DNA from: an uncultured Acidobacteriota bacterium | GTDB lineage: Bacteria; Acidobacteriota; CAIWXX01 | DNA length: 64,000 nt | Direction: 5' to 3' | NCBI GenBank assembly: GCA_903916735.1 | Contig: CAIWXX010000094.1 | Location: 1-64,000 of the forward strand | Shown here: positions 27,453 to 37,148 of the stretch, piece by piece | How the letters are laid out: each line of letters opens with the position of its first letter | Position numbering within the stretch: position 1 is the first letter of the stretch | Notes under the pieces: generated by a model | The model's database searches: none | Seen by the model: the letters and a program-made list of their open reading frames with translations, nothing else | Told to the model about the DNA's origin: nothing | Made by a program: the position numbers and the translations under genes

Positions 27453-28985
27453 TCACTTCCCGGTCATACGACTCCAGAAACTCTTCTTCTCTCCCTGCTG
27501 TCCTGGAAGTGAAGACATTTCCTTCTGAGCCTCCTCGTGTTCGTCATCAATCGCGAGGGCTCGCTGGAAGAGCGCGAGTGCTTTCTCGAAGTCTTTTATT
27601 TCCTTGTAGTATTTCCCCATCTGGACATAGGGCTCGGGATTCAATTTGTCGAGATTCACGGCCCGGAGGAAACTCTTCTCGGCTTCTTTCCGAGAGGGTG
27701 GATTCTTGGCCTGGGCTTTGGCCAGCGTCAGCAGATAGTCGAGGTTCCTGGGCGCAGCCTTGACGGCCAGGGAGAGCGGTTCGATGGCTTCTGTATATTT
27801 TCGGGAGTTGAAGAGGTCCAACCCCTTTTCATAACTCTCCTGCGCACCCTTTTCAGTCGATTCCTTCTCAGCCATCTTTTCCTCTCTCCTTTCTTCGGGA
27901 GGCTTTACAAAATCCCTCTTCTCTCCCGGTCCGGTACGATCATATGCCAGTCGAGCCTTGCCGTCTACCAGGACCTCGTAGGCTTCGGTCATCTTTGAAA
28001 AAACAAATGCGGCTTTCTTCTGAGTTTCACTGCCGCCACTGGCTCGGAATCGATCGGGGTGATAGACCTTGGCCATGCGGTAATACATCTTTTTAATGTC
28101 AGCGGTGGATGCGTTGGAGGGGACTCCCAAGAGTTGGTAATAATCGACTTCACCAATGCGGGAATACACGGTTGCCAATTCGGCCGGCTGATCTTCTTCA
28201 TGCAGATTCGCGCCGACGCCCGGCTGTGCATTCTGGCCGCTCCCTTGGCTCTTTGTCTCTCGGACGGCGTCGGCAGCGGTTTGGTGTTGAGCGCTGCCGA
28301 TGAGGAGGCCAAGGACGCGGAGGCCGTAAACCATTTTGTAGGTTTCGACCTCCTCGGTCGGAACCAGCGGGGCTATCTCGGCGAGCGATGCAATACCATC
28401 GATGCGGGACAGGACAAAAGCCTCGGTCGGCTTCAACGTCACCTGTTCGGAAATTTGATAAGAGGCTGCCGTTAATTTCAACGGTCTCGCTGGATTCCCG
28501 ATGCTTGCCTTCATTTCGTCACGGTAGGGCATGCTTCGGATCCCTTCCATGATGATGTCGGACGTGGAAAGATTGTGAAGTTGGATCTCCTGCGGAGCCT
28601 TGACGCCATCGCTGAAGTAGTAGTGCCCATCTTGCAGAAGAAAAACCGATGTGGCGATTGTGGCAGCTTGTTTGCTGAGGGCCTTCTTCAAATCATCGGG
28701 CAGGAGTTTCCCCATCTCGACAAGCGTGTCGCCAAACTTCTTTCCGGGCATCCGATAATTCTGAGCCATATCTTTATCGTGCGTGGAAATGGTGCCATCG
28801 CGAACCAGAATTTCTCCGATGCGTTCGTTCGGCTGATTACTTGTTGCAAAGGTAATCCTGCCGTTCGTGAAGAAGAGGCTTTTTTCAAGCGGGCCAGATG
28901 AGATTCGAAGCTTTCCGCTCATCCGTTCCGCCAGGATCCTTTTGAAGATCTCCGGCAGGAGACTATCCTTGATCTGCCCTTGCAC
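27453..28985 (-). CDS. DUF4388 - DnaJ domain - TPR fusion protein
   Basis: 510 residues, cytoplasmic. Residues about 1-110 are DUF4388-like (ILAERMSGKLRISSG, then KSLFFTNGRITFATSN, GEILVRDG and FGDTLVEMGKL). A second such segment runs to about 240. A J domain starts at residue 281 (DYYQLLGVPSNAS) and holds the essential HPD in KVYHPDRF. An acidic/charged linker leads to C-terminal TPR repeats (about 383-490). J domains recruit and stimulate Hsp70; DUF4388 occurs in signalling proteins of Myxococcota and related groups. Likely role: a co-chaperone tied to a signalling or motility complex. No dnaK is nearby. Confidence 0.88.
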   Translation of the reverse strand: MQGQIKDSLLPEIFKRILAERMSGKLRISSGPLEKSLFFTNGRITFATSNQPNERIGEILVRDGTISTHDKDMAQNYRMPGKKFGDTLVEMGKLLPDDLKKALSKQAATIATSVFLLQDGHYYFSDGVKAPQEIQLHNLSTSDIIMEGIRSMPYRDEMKASIGNPARPLKLTAASYQISEQVTLKPTEAFVLSRIDGIASLAEIAPLVPTEEVETYKMVYGLRVLGLLIGSAQHQTAADAVRETKSQGSGQNAQPGVGANLHEEDQPAELATVYSRIGEVDYYQLLGVPSNASTADIKKMYYRMAKVYHPDRFRASGGSETQKKAAFVFSKMTEAYEVLVDGKARLAYDRTGPGEKRDFVKPPEERREEKMAEKESTEKGAQESYEKGLDLFNSRKYTEAIEPLSLAVKAAPRNLDYLLTLAKAQAKNPPSRKEAEKSFLRAVNLDKLNPEPYVQMGKYYKEIKDFEKALALFQRALAIDDEHEEAQKEMSSLPGQQGEKKSFWSRMTGK

Positions 28986-29080
28986 GACCTCTACCCGTCC
29001 TTGTTACTCCGAGGAGAAAATGTGGCTCGCAGGTCCCGACGCAGCTGCGATGCATGGAGTCTACCCGGAGCAGGGGCGAA

Positions 29081-29314
29081 TTACGGTACAAAAACGACGA
29101 TTTCACCCGGCTTATCAACCCTGGCTGTCATGCCGCGTTCGATGATGTCATAGGCCAGAGATTTACATTTGAGCTTAGTTTGGTCACGCTCTTCCTTGGA
29201 ATCGATGACAAGTACAACGTGGAATCCGTAGGACTCCTTCTTCACGTGGGCGTCGTCGTAGTACTTTTTCGCGTGGTAGAGAAGCATTTCTTCAGTCGTA
29301 TTGAACTCTGCCAC
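29081..29314 (-). CDS. Small conserved-looking hypothetical protein
   Basis: 77 residues with a GTG start preceded by AAAGGAG at good spacing, so this is a credible gene despite its size. No known domain was recognised. It reads as two helices (TTEEMLLYHAKKYYDD; KLKCKSLAYDIIERG) and three beta strands (GFHVVLVIDS, MTARVDK, EIVVFVP), soluble and charged. It is divergent from the MglA-like GTPase gene. Function unknown. Confidence 0.7.
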   Translation of the reverse strand: MAEFNTTEEMLLYHAKKYYDDAHVKKESYGFHVVLVIDSKEERDQTKLKCKSLAYDIIERGMTARVDKPGEIVVFVP

Positions 29315-29445
29315 TCTTTTTTCTCCTTTGTGAGTGATGCCCGATTATAGATGAGCGAGGGGGCGCTTGTCCAATCATAGGACTCGGCGGGGGATGTCAC
29401 GCTCAAGACCTTGTCAAAGTCGCCAATGAGGCACTGATTTTCCGA

Positions 29446-29475
29446 AGCAAAAAAGCGCAAAGTAAAAATCAAAAT
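29446..29475 (+). repeat. A-rich GTAAAA tract
   Basis: GCGCAAAGTAAAAATCAAAA and adjoining bases belong to the GTAAAAAG-type family. They lie in the 445-base gap 29315-29759, which otherwise holds only the promoter at 29708. Confidence 0.4.
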
Positions 29476-29707
29476 TTCTGGAAGCGTTTTGATTAAGGTT
29501 TTCCTTTAAACTTCATACGTGGACTTCACCAATTCAAAATTTCCTGATGAAACACCGGCTTGACATAAAGACAAAAAGTTAAGACGAAATTCAATGAGAT
29601 CGCTGCTGGAAATTCCAGGTTGTACGTGGCGTCGGGACAGAGGCACTTTTCTCCATCATGTGCCGTGATCGATTTCGCCGCCGTCTTGAATGGACTGAGA
29701 GAATTCC

Positions 29708-29735
29708 TTGACAGGCTCAAAGGCCATGCGATAAG
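29708..29735 (+). promoter_or_regulatory. Candidate promoter of the MglA-like gene
   Basis: TTGACA (29708-29713), 16-base spacer, GATAAG (29730-29735), 24 bases before the ATG at 29760. It has the same spacer length and GATAA- box as the promoter of the PilB-like pair. Confidence 0.45.
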
Positions 29736-29759
29736 GTTTCGTCTAAGGCGGTGAATCCA

Positions 29760-31088
29760 ATGGCTTTGATTAATAATGCAACTCGGGAAATAACCGCCAA
29801 GATTGTCTATTACGGCCCTGGGTTGGGGGGCAAGACCACGAACCTCAAGTACATCTATGACACGCTTCCTCAGGAACGAAAAGGGAAAATGATTTCCCTT
29901 GCCACTGAAACGGATCGGACTCTCTTCTTCGATTTTCTCCCTATCGAGCTCGGTCGCATCAAGGATTTCAAAACACGCGTCCAACTCTACACCGTGCCCG
30001 GCCAGGTCTTCTACGACGCCACAAGGAAGCTCGTTCTCCAGGGTGTCGATGGTGTCGTCTTCGTCGCCGATTCTCAGATTGAGATGCTTCAGTCCAACGA
30101 AGAGAGCATGGAAAACCTCAAGACAAATCTCGCCGAGAAGAAAATTGAGATCGAGGAGATTCCTCTCTCCATCCAATACAACAAGCGGGATCTTCCGAAT
30201 ATCCTTCCTGTCGATGAGCTAAACCGCCGGCTCAATCACTGGGACTGCCCTTATTACGAAGCATCCGCAGTTCGGGGAGATGGAGTTCACGAAACGTTCC
30301 GAGGGATCTGTCGGCAAGTCCTCCAAAGTCTCTCGAACAAGTTTGTGTCCATGGAGCGTGAAGCGGCTGGAGCGACATTTCGCAGGTTTGAAGCGGACAT
30401 TGAAAAGGCACAGGACGCGCTTCTTCCGGAGACAATACCGCCGGATTCAATCATGGCTGAGGATCTGGAGCTGGTGGAGCCTGACGTTGCACGCGCCGCC
30501 ACAGAACAGGCTCTCGCTCAGGGACTCGATGAAGCAGTGCAGTCATTTCCTCTCGAACCCGAACCTTCCGAAAGCACGCTCACATCACTGCAACGGGCTC
30601 AGATCGAAGAGGATTTCATTGCGCTTACCGATCTGGAAGAAATTGCGGATCTCCACGAAATCGTCAGCGAAGCGGATCGCATGGAAGCTCCAGAACCGGC
30701 GCTTGCTCCGGCCGCACCTGTTATCCAGATGCGGGCTCCTGAACCCTCGCCCGCTATTGGATCGATTCCAGTCGAGACTGTCGAAGCCGAGCCTGAGCCA
30801 GAGGAGATTCTGAGACCGATCATGCCGGCGCCGGCGCATTTGTTCGAAGAGGCGCCCTTTCCTGAAAGATCCGCCCTGGATGCGGCTCCTCCACCAGTCG
30901 TGAAAAATGCGGCCCTGTCTCAGGATATTGTTCCATCAGCGATCCCAGCGGCATCCCCCGTCGCTGTTCCCTCTCAGATCGCCTCGACCGAGCTCGTGGT
31001 GCCAATCGACCTCAGCTCGCTCGGGATTGAACAAATGCCCGAAGGGCTGGAACTCAAATTCACAATCAAGCTAATTTTCAAGAAATAG
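29760..31088 (+). CDS. MglA-like small GTPase with long C-terminal extension
   Basis: 442 residues from the ATG at 29760 (AAGGCGG upstream); a GTG at 29751 adds three residues. Residues 1-195 are an MglA-type Ras-like GTPase: P-loop GPGLGGKTT, VPGQVFYDATRKLVLQG at switch II, NKRD for guanine recognition, and a GDGVHETFRGI helix. MglA sets polarity and switches motility machinery in Myxococcus. The remaining 245 residues are acidic and Pro-rich, ending with an ordered segment (VVPIDLSSLG...LELKFTIKLIFKK). Ordinary MglA stops near residue 195, so the tail is unusual. No MglB gene is in the window. Confidence 0.92.
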   Translation: MALINNATREITAKIVYYGPGLGGKTTNLKYIYDTLPQERKGKMISLATETDRTLFFDFLPIELGRIKDFKTRVQLYTVPGQVFYDATRKLVLQGVDGVVFVADSQIEMLQSNEESMENLKTNLAEKKIEIEEIPLSIQYNKRDLPNILPVDELNRRLNHWDCPYYEASAVRGDGVHETFRGICRQVLQSLSNKFVSMEREAAGATFRRFEADIEKAQDALLPETIPPDSIMAEDLELVEPDVARAATEQALAQGLDEAVQSFPLEPEPSESTLTSLQRAQIEEDFIALTDLEEIADLHEIVSEADRMEAPEPALAPAAPVIQMRAPEPSPAIGSIPVETVEAEPEPEEILRPIMPAPAHLFEEAPFPERSALDAAPPPVVKNAALSQDIVPSAIPAASPVAVPSQIASTELVVPIDLSSLGIEQMPEGLELKFTIKLIFKK

Positions 31089-31178
31089 CTTCTGTTTGTC
31101 CCGGCCTTTTAAGGGATTGAAATTCCTACGGACGGATCGCGGCCCGATATCGGTGCTGTAAAAGATCTCTTGACCTTC

Positions 31179-32858
31179 TTACAGGCGGTTTTTCACCTTC
31201 TGCAAAAATTCCCGGAGGATTCGGACGCCTTCAAATTCAGCCTTTCCGGCGCCGTGTGCGTACAAGCAGAAGGCGATTCGTGGCATGTCGGCCGGCGCGA
31301 ATCCGATGATGACAGAATCGAGGCCTGATTCGCGGTCCCCCGATGTTCCGGTTTTGAGCGCGATAGAAAGGCCTTCAATAGTGACTCGACGGCCTGTGCC
31401 TGTCTCACTTTCAACGACACCTTTCATCGCTCGGACAATCATCTTCCGGCTTTCTTCGGCGAGCCCTGTTGAAAAAAACTGTGTTGCCTGAGTGTGAAAA
31501 TAGGGCTCCTGCAGAATTGTCCGTTTTTCGCGGATGAGGCGCGGTGTCATCACCGTGCCGTCACCGGCCAGCGCTGCCGCCAGATAGGCGCCCTGGAGAG
31601 TCGTGATCGCAATATCTTCCAGGCCGACCGCAAGTCGTGCCGTATGAATGCTCTCAGATGTCTGTTCAATGAAAGTGCTGAAAGAAACGGGAGGCACTTC
31701 ATTATTTAGCTGTCGGCCGAATCCGTAGTATTCCAGTTCACGTTTGAGAGCGTCTCGGCCGATGGCTCGCCCGATCCTCGCAAAAGCGATGTTGCAGGAT
31801 TCCGCCGTTGCCTGCTCGATGTCCTTCATGTCGCCATGAATGGCCCAATCGTAGAAAGGCCGGCCGTCACAATCAAGCATTCCCGTGCAGCGAAAAGGAA
31901 AGATCTGCTTGAAATTGAAGCCGGCGCGAAGAGCCGCTGACAACGTGATGAGCTTGATGATGGAACCGGGTTCGAAATGACCTTCCAGTGCGAAATTGGT
32001 CGAGTGATCACCCGGGGGCGGATTAGAGACGGCGGCCAGGATTTCACCGGTGGCCGGCTGGATGACAACGAATCCACCAGGGTACCCCAGCGATGCGGCG
32101 GCGGCCTGCTGATATTCGCGATCGATCGTGAGAAGCGTGTGGTTGAAGATATCGCCTGCTGTGACAGCTCCTCCAAGCCTCAGCCCGCCGGGGATCTCAA
32201 TATTTTCCAGAGATGGCGGCGTCCCGCACGGATAACTCACGAGCGGCTGATTGGCGCGGTCGCTGATGAAATCAAACTGGCCGCTTTTTTCTTCTGATGC
32301 CAGGACCTTGGCGATGGCATCGCGACGCGATGCAAGAGAGGCCGGCGGAGCCAGCTTGGCGAGAATCTTGTCGGCTTCGGCGAGCTTTTGAATTCCGATG
32401 AGCGCCACGGCCTGTTCCAGTTTGACGGCTGGCCTGCTATCCCACCCCACCGCATATTCACCGTATTGGGCTGCCTGCAAATATTGGCCTCGTGCCGTGA
32501 AAAAGGCGATCACTGCCGGCGGATCGAAAGCCGAGCTTCCGCCACGCAGGAGGTGATCCCGTGCAGCAGTCATGTTGTTGCACATCAATTCGACGACCCC
32601 GAGCCCGTCTTCCGCCTCGTGGTTACGAAGATAAAACTTCCGCGCCAGCAGGAACCGCGCTCGGGCTTCTTCAGCTTTGTCCTGCATCGCATAGTGCCAC
32701 CCCTGAGCCAGCTGCCGACCGACCCACAGATAGAGCCCGCCAAAGACGAGACCGATTATCAGGAAGGGGAGAATGTACCTCCCCCAGTGCCGTTCTCTGT
32801 GCCTCAGCTTGTACCCTTTGGAGTAGTTTTTGTAATCGATCACCATCTGTTTATTCAA
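31179..32858 (-). CDS. Penicillin-binding transpeptidase with TPR-like N-terminal region
   Basis: 559 residues. One membrane helix (YILPFLIIGLVFGGLYLWV, about 28-46) anchors it in the inner membrane. Residues about 55-180 are helical and TPR-like (AEEARARFLLARKFYLRN; LQAAQYGEYAVGW) in place of the usual PBP dimerisation domain. The transpeptidase domain has S299-I-I-K, S354-C-N and K502-T-G, all three catalytic motifs. It crosslinks peptidoglycan in the periplasm and is a beta-lactam target. No glycosyltransferase domain is seen, so it is closest to class B PBPs. It lies downstream of the SAM hydrolase gene but 192 bases away. Confidence 0.9.
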   Translation of the reverse strand: MNKQMVIDYKNYSKGYKLRHRERHWGRYILPFLIIGLVFGGLYLWVGRQLAQGWHYAMQDKAEEARARFLLARKFYLRNHEAEDGLGVVELMCNNMTAARDHLLRGGSSAFDPPAVIAFFTARGQYLQAAQYGEYAVGWDSRPAVKLEQAVALIGIQKLAEADKILAKLAPPASLASRRDAIAKVLASEEKSGQFDFISDRANQPLVSYPCGTPPSLENIEIPGGLRLGGAVTAGDIFNHTLLTIDREYQQAAAASLGYPGGFVVIQPATGEILAAVSNPPPGDHSTNFALEGHFEPGSIIKLITLSAALRAGFNFKQIFPFRCTGMLDCDGRPFYDWAIHGDMKDIEQATAESCNIAFARIGRAIGRDALKRELEYYGFGRQLNNEVPPVSFSTFIEQTSESIHTARLAVGLEDIAITTLQGAYLAAALAGDGTVMTPRLIREKRTILQEPYFHTQATQFFSTGLAEESRKMIVRAMKGVVESETGTGRRVTIEGLSIALKTGTSGDRESGLDSVIIGFAPADMPRIAFCLYAHGAGKAEFEGVRILREFLQKVKNRL

Positions 32859-33050
32859 CCTGTTTAGGATGCTTCGTCAATGCGTCATTCCGATTTGCGC
32901 TGACTCGATAGCATCGAGGCACACGCGTCCGTATCACTGAAATCGGGCCGATCACGAAGGCTGTTTCCGAATCATGATTGAGAGAGCGCTTGAGTTCCCC
33001 CTCAGCCTTCTCCTTCTTCGCCACAGGGCAGGCATTTTGCGAAAATGGGA

Positions 33051-33866
33051 TCACTCGAAGACCAGCCCGACTTCTGCGCCGACCTCGGCAGCGAGGATCT
33101 GTCTCGCGGAGGCCCGATTGCAGGCAACTTCGATGTATCCCAAACTGCCGACCACGCACGCCGGTTCGGGCCCTTCGGGTATCTGCGCGTAATAATCGCA
33201 GCACCTCTGGACCTCACGGCCGTTGGCCAGAGCCCGTATGAACTTTTTGCCGTTAGTCTTGAGGACCTCGATTTGCTGTCTCGAAATGTTCGTGATGCAG
33301 TTACCGAAGTGATCGATATGCATGATCTGGCCCTGCAGGATGCTGCCGGCGACAAGTTTGGACTTCGGGAGTTCGAGCCGAATATAGGTGTCGATACACT
33401 CTCCCATGTTCGCCACCTCGATACCTTTTGTGATCCAGGCGGCCAGAGGAGCCATGATGTCTCTTCCATGAAAAGTCTTCGATGGAGAAGGGAGGAAGAA
33501 ATGGTCGGCGGTCGCCTGATAGACATGCATGAATTCCGGATCAGAAAAAACCGGAGTCAGGATCCCATTGTCGGGAGCAATGAAGAAATTGCGGCCTGCC
33601 GTTGCGATAATGATGGGCCGCCCGGATCCAACCCCGGGATCGACGACACAGACGAAGATCGTTTTCTCGGGGAAGTCGTTATATATCGCCCCCAAAATGA
33701 AGGCGGCTGACGTGATGTTGTATGGCGGGAGAGCGTGACAGACGTCGATCACAGGCGCTATCGGATTGATCTTGGTGATCGCTCCCTTGAGGCAACCCAC
33801 ATAAGGATCTTCCGTGCCAAAATCGCTGAGAAGCGCGATCACATGTGGGCGTATTGTTCCTGCCAT
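33051..33866 (-). CDS. S-adenosyl-L-methionine hydrolase (SAM hydroxide adenosyltransferase family)
   Basis: 271 residues. The family converts SAM and water to adenosine and methionine, and is related to fluorinase/chlorinase. Key features: ALLSDFGTEDPYVGCLKGAI at the N-terminus, VVDPGVGSGR with the conserved Asp and Arg, and the FHGRDIMAP block with the catalytic His. The C-terminal domain includes GQIMHIDHFGNCITNI. The loop specific to fluorinase is not obvious. The physiological role in bacteria is unclear. Ribosome site weak. Confidence 0.94.
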   Translation of the reverse strand: MAGTIRPHVIALLSDFGTEDPYVGCLKGAITKINPIAPVIDVCHALPPYNITSAAFILGAIYNDFPEKTIFVCVVDPGVGSGRPIIIATAGRNFFIAPDNGILTPVFSDPEFMHVYQATADHFFLPSPSKTFHGRDIMAPLAAWITKGIEVANMGECIDTYIRLELPKSKLVAGSILQGQIMHIDHFGNCITNISRQQIEVLKTNGKKFIRALANGREVQRCCDYYAQIPEGPEPACVVGSLGYIEVACNRASARQILAAEVGAEVGLVFE

Positions 33867-34134
33867 TTTCTTTATCGACTATAGTCAAAGAGGTTCCATT
33901 GCGTCAAGTTGGGCCGTCATCGCGAAATCCGCGGCTCAGCCGCGAGATGGCAAAAGGTAAAAGTAATAAGTCAAAGACCGAAACGTGCACATTGAGAGGG
34001 GCTGGGCGCGCATCCGCACCATCTGTAAGCGAAAGCGCAGGCAGTTCATCGCCCTCGCCACTTGAATGGGATTTGTACGGCACAGCGGCAATGTGTTACG
34101 ATTTTGTCTTATGCAAAGGAGCGGAGGAACGATA
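33867..34134. other. Gap between the SAM hydrolase and M16 genes with short repeats
   Basis: No gene. It holds a GACTATAGTC palindrome (33877-33886), a tight CGCGGCT-C-AGCCGCG hairpin (33930-33944) and an A-rich tract of the GTAAAA family (33951-33975). A ribosome-site-like GGAGG (34123-34127) lies at the right end. Confidence 0.45.
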
Positions 34135-34269
34135 GTGAGGGAATCGACGTCGGTCCAAGGCGGGAGGAGAAACGGTTTTCCCCGAGCCGGAATTCTTCGC
34201 GGTGGACGGGGAAGTGCCAGAGTCAGAACCGCTGTCAGGCGTCCAGCCGCGACTTCTCTCATCCGGTGA
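34135..34269 (+). CDS. Possible 44-residue leader ORF
   Basis: A GTG at 34135, seven bases after GGAGG, opens a 44-codon Arg/Gly-rich frame. Its TGA (34267-34269) overlaps the M16 ATG as TGATG. The peptide looks like no known family. It may be a coupling leader or an accident; the strong ribosome site is its only support. Confidence 0.3.
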   Translation: MRESTSVQGGRRNGFPRAGILRGGRGSARVRTAVRRPAATSLIR

Positions 34270-35615
34270 TGGCTTCACGGCGCCCGTTGAAAACCAATCG
34301 CCGGCGCAGCGTTCTGCCGGGAGGCCTGACGCTCCTCACTGAACGGATGGACCATCTTCGTTCGGCGACGGTCGGGATTTGGCTCAAAAAAGGCTCACGT
34401 CACGAAGAGGAGGATGAAAGCGGAATTTCGCATTTCATCGAACATCTGGTTTTTAAGGGCACGCACAGTCGCTCCTGCCGCGATATCGCACGGACGATCG
34501 ATCGGACCGGCGGTCTCACCGGTGCGTCGACATCGAAAGAGTTTGCCACTTTTTCCGTCAAGGTGATGGATGAACATTTGCCGGTGGCGCTTGACCTCCT
34601 CACCGATATCCTGACCAACCCTGCGTTCGATCCGGCCGAAATCGAAAACGAACGGAGGGTGATTTACGAAGAGATCAAGTTGACGCAAGACAATCCTGAG
34701 GATCTTATCGGCGAAGCCTATTACCAATCCTATTTCAAAAACCACCCGCTCGGCCGGTCGATCCTCGGCACAAATGAGACGGTCGCGCAGTTCGGCCGTG
34801 ACCGAATTGTTGAATTTTTTCAGTCCAGCTACATTCCGTCGAATATCATCGTCTCGGCCGCCGGCAGAGTGGATCACGATGCGCTCGTCGACTATTTCAC
34901 GAAGAAATTCCCTGGAGAAGGATCGTCGGCGTCGAGGCGACACCTCACCCAAGAAGGCCCCTCGCCGACACCCAACATCGAGCGCCTTTATGTCAGCAAG
35001 AGCAATCTTGAACAGATGCACATCAACATCGGATTCCCGGGCCTTCATCGATCTCACGGAGATCGATTTCCGCTTTTCCTCCTCAACGATATCCTCGGCG
35101 GGAGCATGAGCAGCCGGCTTTTCCAGAACATCCGGGAAAAGTGGGGCCTCGCTTATTCCATCTTTTCGTTTGCCACAAGCTTCTGTGATACAGGAACCGT
35201 CACTATCTACACCGGAGTCGACCCGATGGAAGCGCGGCGGACCATCGACCTCATCATCCAAGAATTGTCATCTGTCTGCCGCAGCGACGTCGATGCACAG
35301 GAACTGGAGGACTCGAAAACGCATCTCAAAGGGAGCCTCATGCTGGGGCTCGAAAGCTCTTCCGCCCGGATGGCCAATCTGGCTATCAATGAAATGTATT
35401 TCGGACGGCAGTTTACGCCCGACGATATTCTGGAATCGATCAACGGCGTCGCACTGGATGATGTCATCAGCATGGCTCGTCGAATTTTCGATACCGATAA
35501 AATCTCTTTGGTTGTTCTTGGAGGAGCACCGACATTCGATGTCGATTCGCTTGACTTGCGGATGATGAGATCAACTCCCGTCAATCAGGATCGGACAGAC
35601 AGCTCCGTATCATGA
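34269..35615 (+). CDS. M16B processing-peptidase-like zinc protease
   Basis: 448 residues from the ATG at 34269; the in-frame upstream extension is not protein-like. Typical YmxG/mitochondrial-processing-peptidase type: VLPGGLTLLTERMDHLRSATVGIWLKKGSR, zinc site HFIEH with LVFKGT, ENERRVIYEEI carrying the third ligand Glu, and the GLAYSIFSFATSF region in the C-terminal half. No signal peptide, so probably cytoplasmic. It stands 60 bases before purB. There is no good ribosome site for this ATG; coupling to the leader ORF is possible. Confidence 0.94.
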   Translation: MASRRPLKTNRRRSVLPGGLTLLTERMDHLRSATVGIWLKKGSRHEEEDESGISHFIEHLVFKGTHSRSCRDIARTIDRTGGLTGASTSKEFATFSVKVMDEHLPVALDLLTDILTNPAFDPAEIENERRVIYEEIKLTQDNPEDLIGEAYYQSYFKNHPLGRSILGTNETVAQFGRDRIVEFFQSSYIPSNIIVSAAGRVDHDALVDYFTKKFPGEGSSASRRHLTQEGPSPTPNIERLYVSKSNLEQMHINIGFPGLHRSHGDRFPLFLLNDILGGSMSSRLFQNIREKWGLAYSIFSFATSFCDTGTVTIYTGVDPMEARRTIDLIIQELSSVCRSDVDAQELEDSKTHLKGSLMLGLESSSARMANLAINEMYFGRQFTPDDILESINGVALDDVISMARRIFDTDKISLVVLGGAPTFDVDSLDLRMMRSTPVNQDRTDSSVS

Positions 35616-35675
35616 ATCCTGCCACAATAAATCAGATGCGGGAACTGAGAATTATTATCGAAAGCTGAGGCGATT

Positions 35676-37088
35676 ATGATCCCTCGATACACATTACCCG
35701 AGATGGGCGAGAGGTGGACCGAACAAGCCAGGTTCGACCTCTGGCTCCAGGTTGAATTGGCCGCATGCGATGCCTGGGCCCGGATGGGCAAGATCCCGAA
35801 GAAAGCTCTTGATGTGATTCACCAGAAGGCGTCTTTCTCCATCGATCGAATCGCCGAGATCGAATCGGTGACGCGCCACGATGTCATTGCATTTCTCACC
35901 GCCGTCGCGGAGAAGGTCGGCCCTGAATCGCGGTTTATTCACCTGGGACTCACAAGCTCCGATGTGATCGACACGGCTCTCGCACTTCAAATCCGCGACT
36001 CGATTGATGTGCTGGCGATACAACTCAACCGTCTTCGCGACGTCATCAAGCGGCGTGCCCTGGAATTCCGGCGAACTCCGATGATGGGCCGGACTCATGG
36101 AATTCACGCTGAGCCGATCACTTTTGGGCTGAAACTGGCTCTCTGGTGGGCCGAACTGGGACGGCATAAAAAGCGCCTGGAGCAGGCGCGGGAAATAATC
36201 AGCTGTGGAAAAATGTCGGGCGCCGTCGGCACTTTCGCTCACATGCCTCCTGAGATTGAGGAGCATGTGTGCGAGACACTCGGGCTGATCCCGGCGCTGG
36301 TGTCAACCCAGATCTTGCAGCGAGATCGCCACGCCGAAGTCCTCGCGGCCCTCGCCCTCCTGGGTTCATCCCTCGACAAGTTCGCCACCGAAATCCGCCA
36401 CCTTCAAAAAACTGAGGTGCGTGAGGCCGAAGAATATTTCCACCCGGGGCAAAAGGGCTCTTCGTCGATGCCTCATAAGCGCAACCCGATCCAGTGCGAA
36501 CAGGTTTCCGGATTGGCGCGACTCCTGCGCTCGAACCTCCAGGCCGCCCTCGAAAACATCCCCCTCTGGCACGAACGTGATATTTCCCATTCGAGTGTGG
36601 AGCGAGTGATCCTTCCCGACTCCTTCATCCTGGCCCATTATCTCACCGTCAAATTTACTACGCTTGTAGATAAATTACTCGTTCACCCCGAGGCCATGCG
36701 CCGCAATCTCGATATCACCGGCGGGTTGATCTTCTCGCAACAGGTTCTTCTCGCTCTCACCCGCGGCGGTATGACACGCGAGGAAGCCTACCGGCTCGTC
36801 CAGGCTCATGCCATGGAGGCATGGAACGGGGGAGATCCGAAGCATGGGAGGAGCTTCCGTGAAAGGATCTTGCAGGATCGCCGCATTGCCGAATTCGTCG
36901 GGCGGAAACGGCTGGAATCCTCCTTCAATATCGCCGCTCATCTGAAAAACATCGATGTCATCTTTCAGCGTGTTTTCAAAATATCACTCTCCGATATGAA
37001 GGCTTCAGAACAAGGCCAGCCGCCTCAAGCTCAGGTTGCAAAACCCGGGCCGCGGAACTCACCAAAAAAGGTAGGGCGCGGCCGGTGA
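35676..37088 (+). CDS. purB: Adenylosuccinate lyase
   Basis: 470 residues. Catalyses two fumarate-releasing steps: SAICAR to AICAR, and adenylosuccinate to AMP. The superfamily signature [10 protein letters not shown] lies near residue 265, the first conserved region is [14 protein letters not shown], and the second is [14 protein letters not shown] with its catalytic His. The C-terminal 35 residues are low-complexity and basic ([13 protein letters not shown]) and exceed the usual length. GAGG lies five bases upstream of the ATG. First gene of the purine block purB-purF-purM-purN. Confidence 0.97.
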   Translation: MIPRYTLPEMGERWTEQARFDLWLQVELAACDAWARMGKIPKKALDVIHQKASFSIDRIAEIESVTRHDVIAFLTAVAEKVGPESRFIHLGLTSSDVIDTALALQIRDSIDVLAIQLNRLRDVIKRRALEFRRTPMMGRTHGIHAEPITFGLKLALWWAELGRHKKRLEQAREIISCGKMSGAVGTFAHMPPEIEEHVCETLGLIPALVSTQILQRDRHAEVLAALALLGSSLDKFATEIRHLQKTEVREAEEYFHPGQKGSSSMPHKRNPIQCEQVSGLARLLRSNLQAALENIPLWHERDISHSSVERVILPDSFILAHYLTVKFTTLVDKLLVHPEAMRRNLDITGGLIFSQQVLLALTRGGMTREEAYRLVQAHAMEAWNGGDPKHGRSFRERILQDRRIAEFVGRKRLESSFNIAAHLKNIDVIFQRVFKISLSDMKASEQGQPPQAQVAKPGPRNSPKKVGRGR

Positions 37089-37148
37089 AAAAGCGCTAGA
37101 ATTGAAGCGGTGGGATGGCAGTCTGATGGGAGTGAGAATGGGGAAAGT

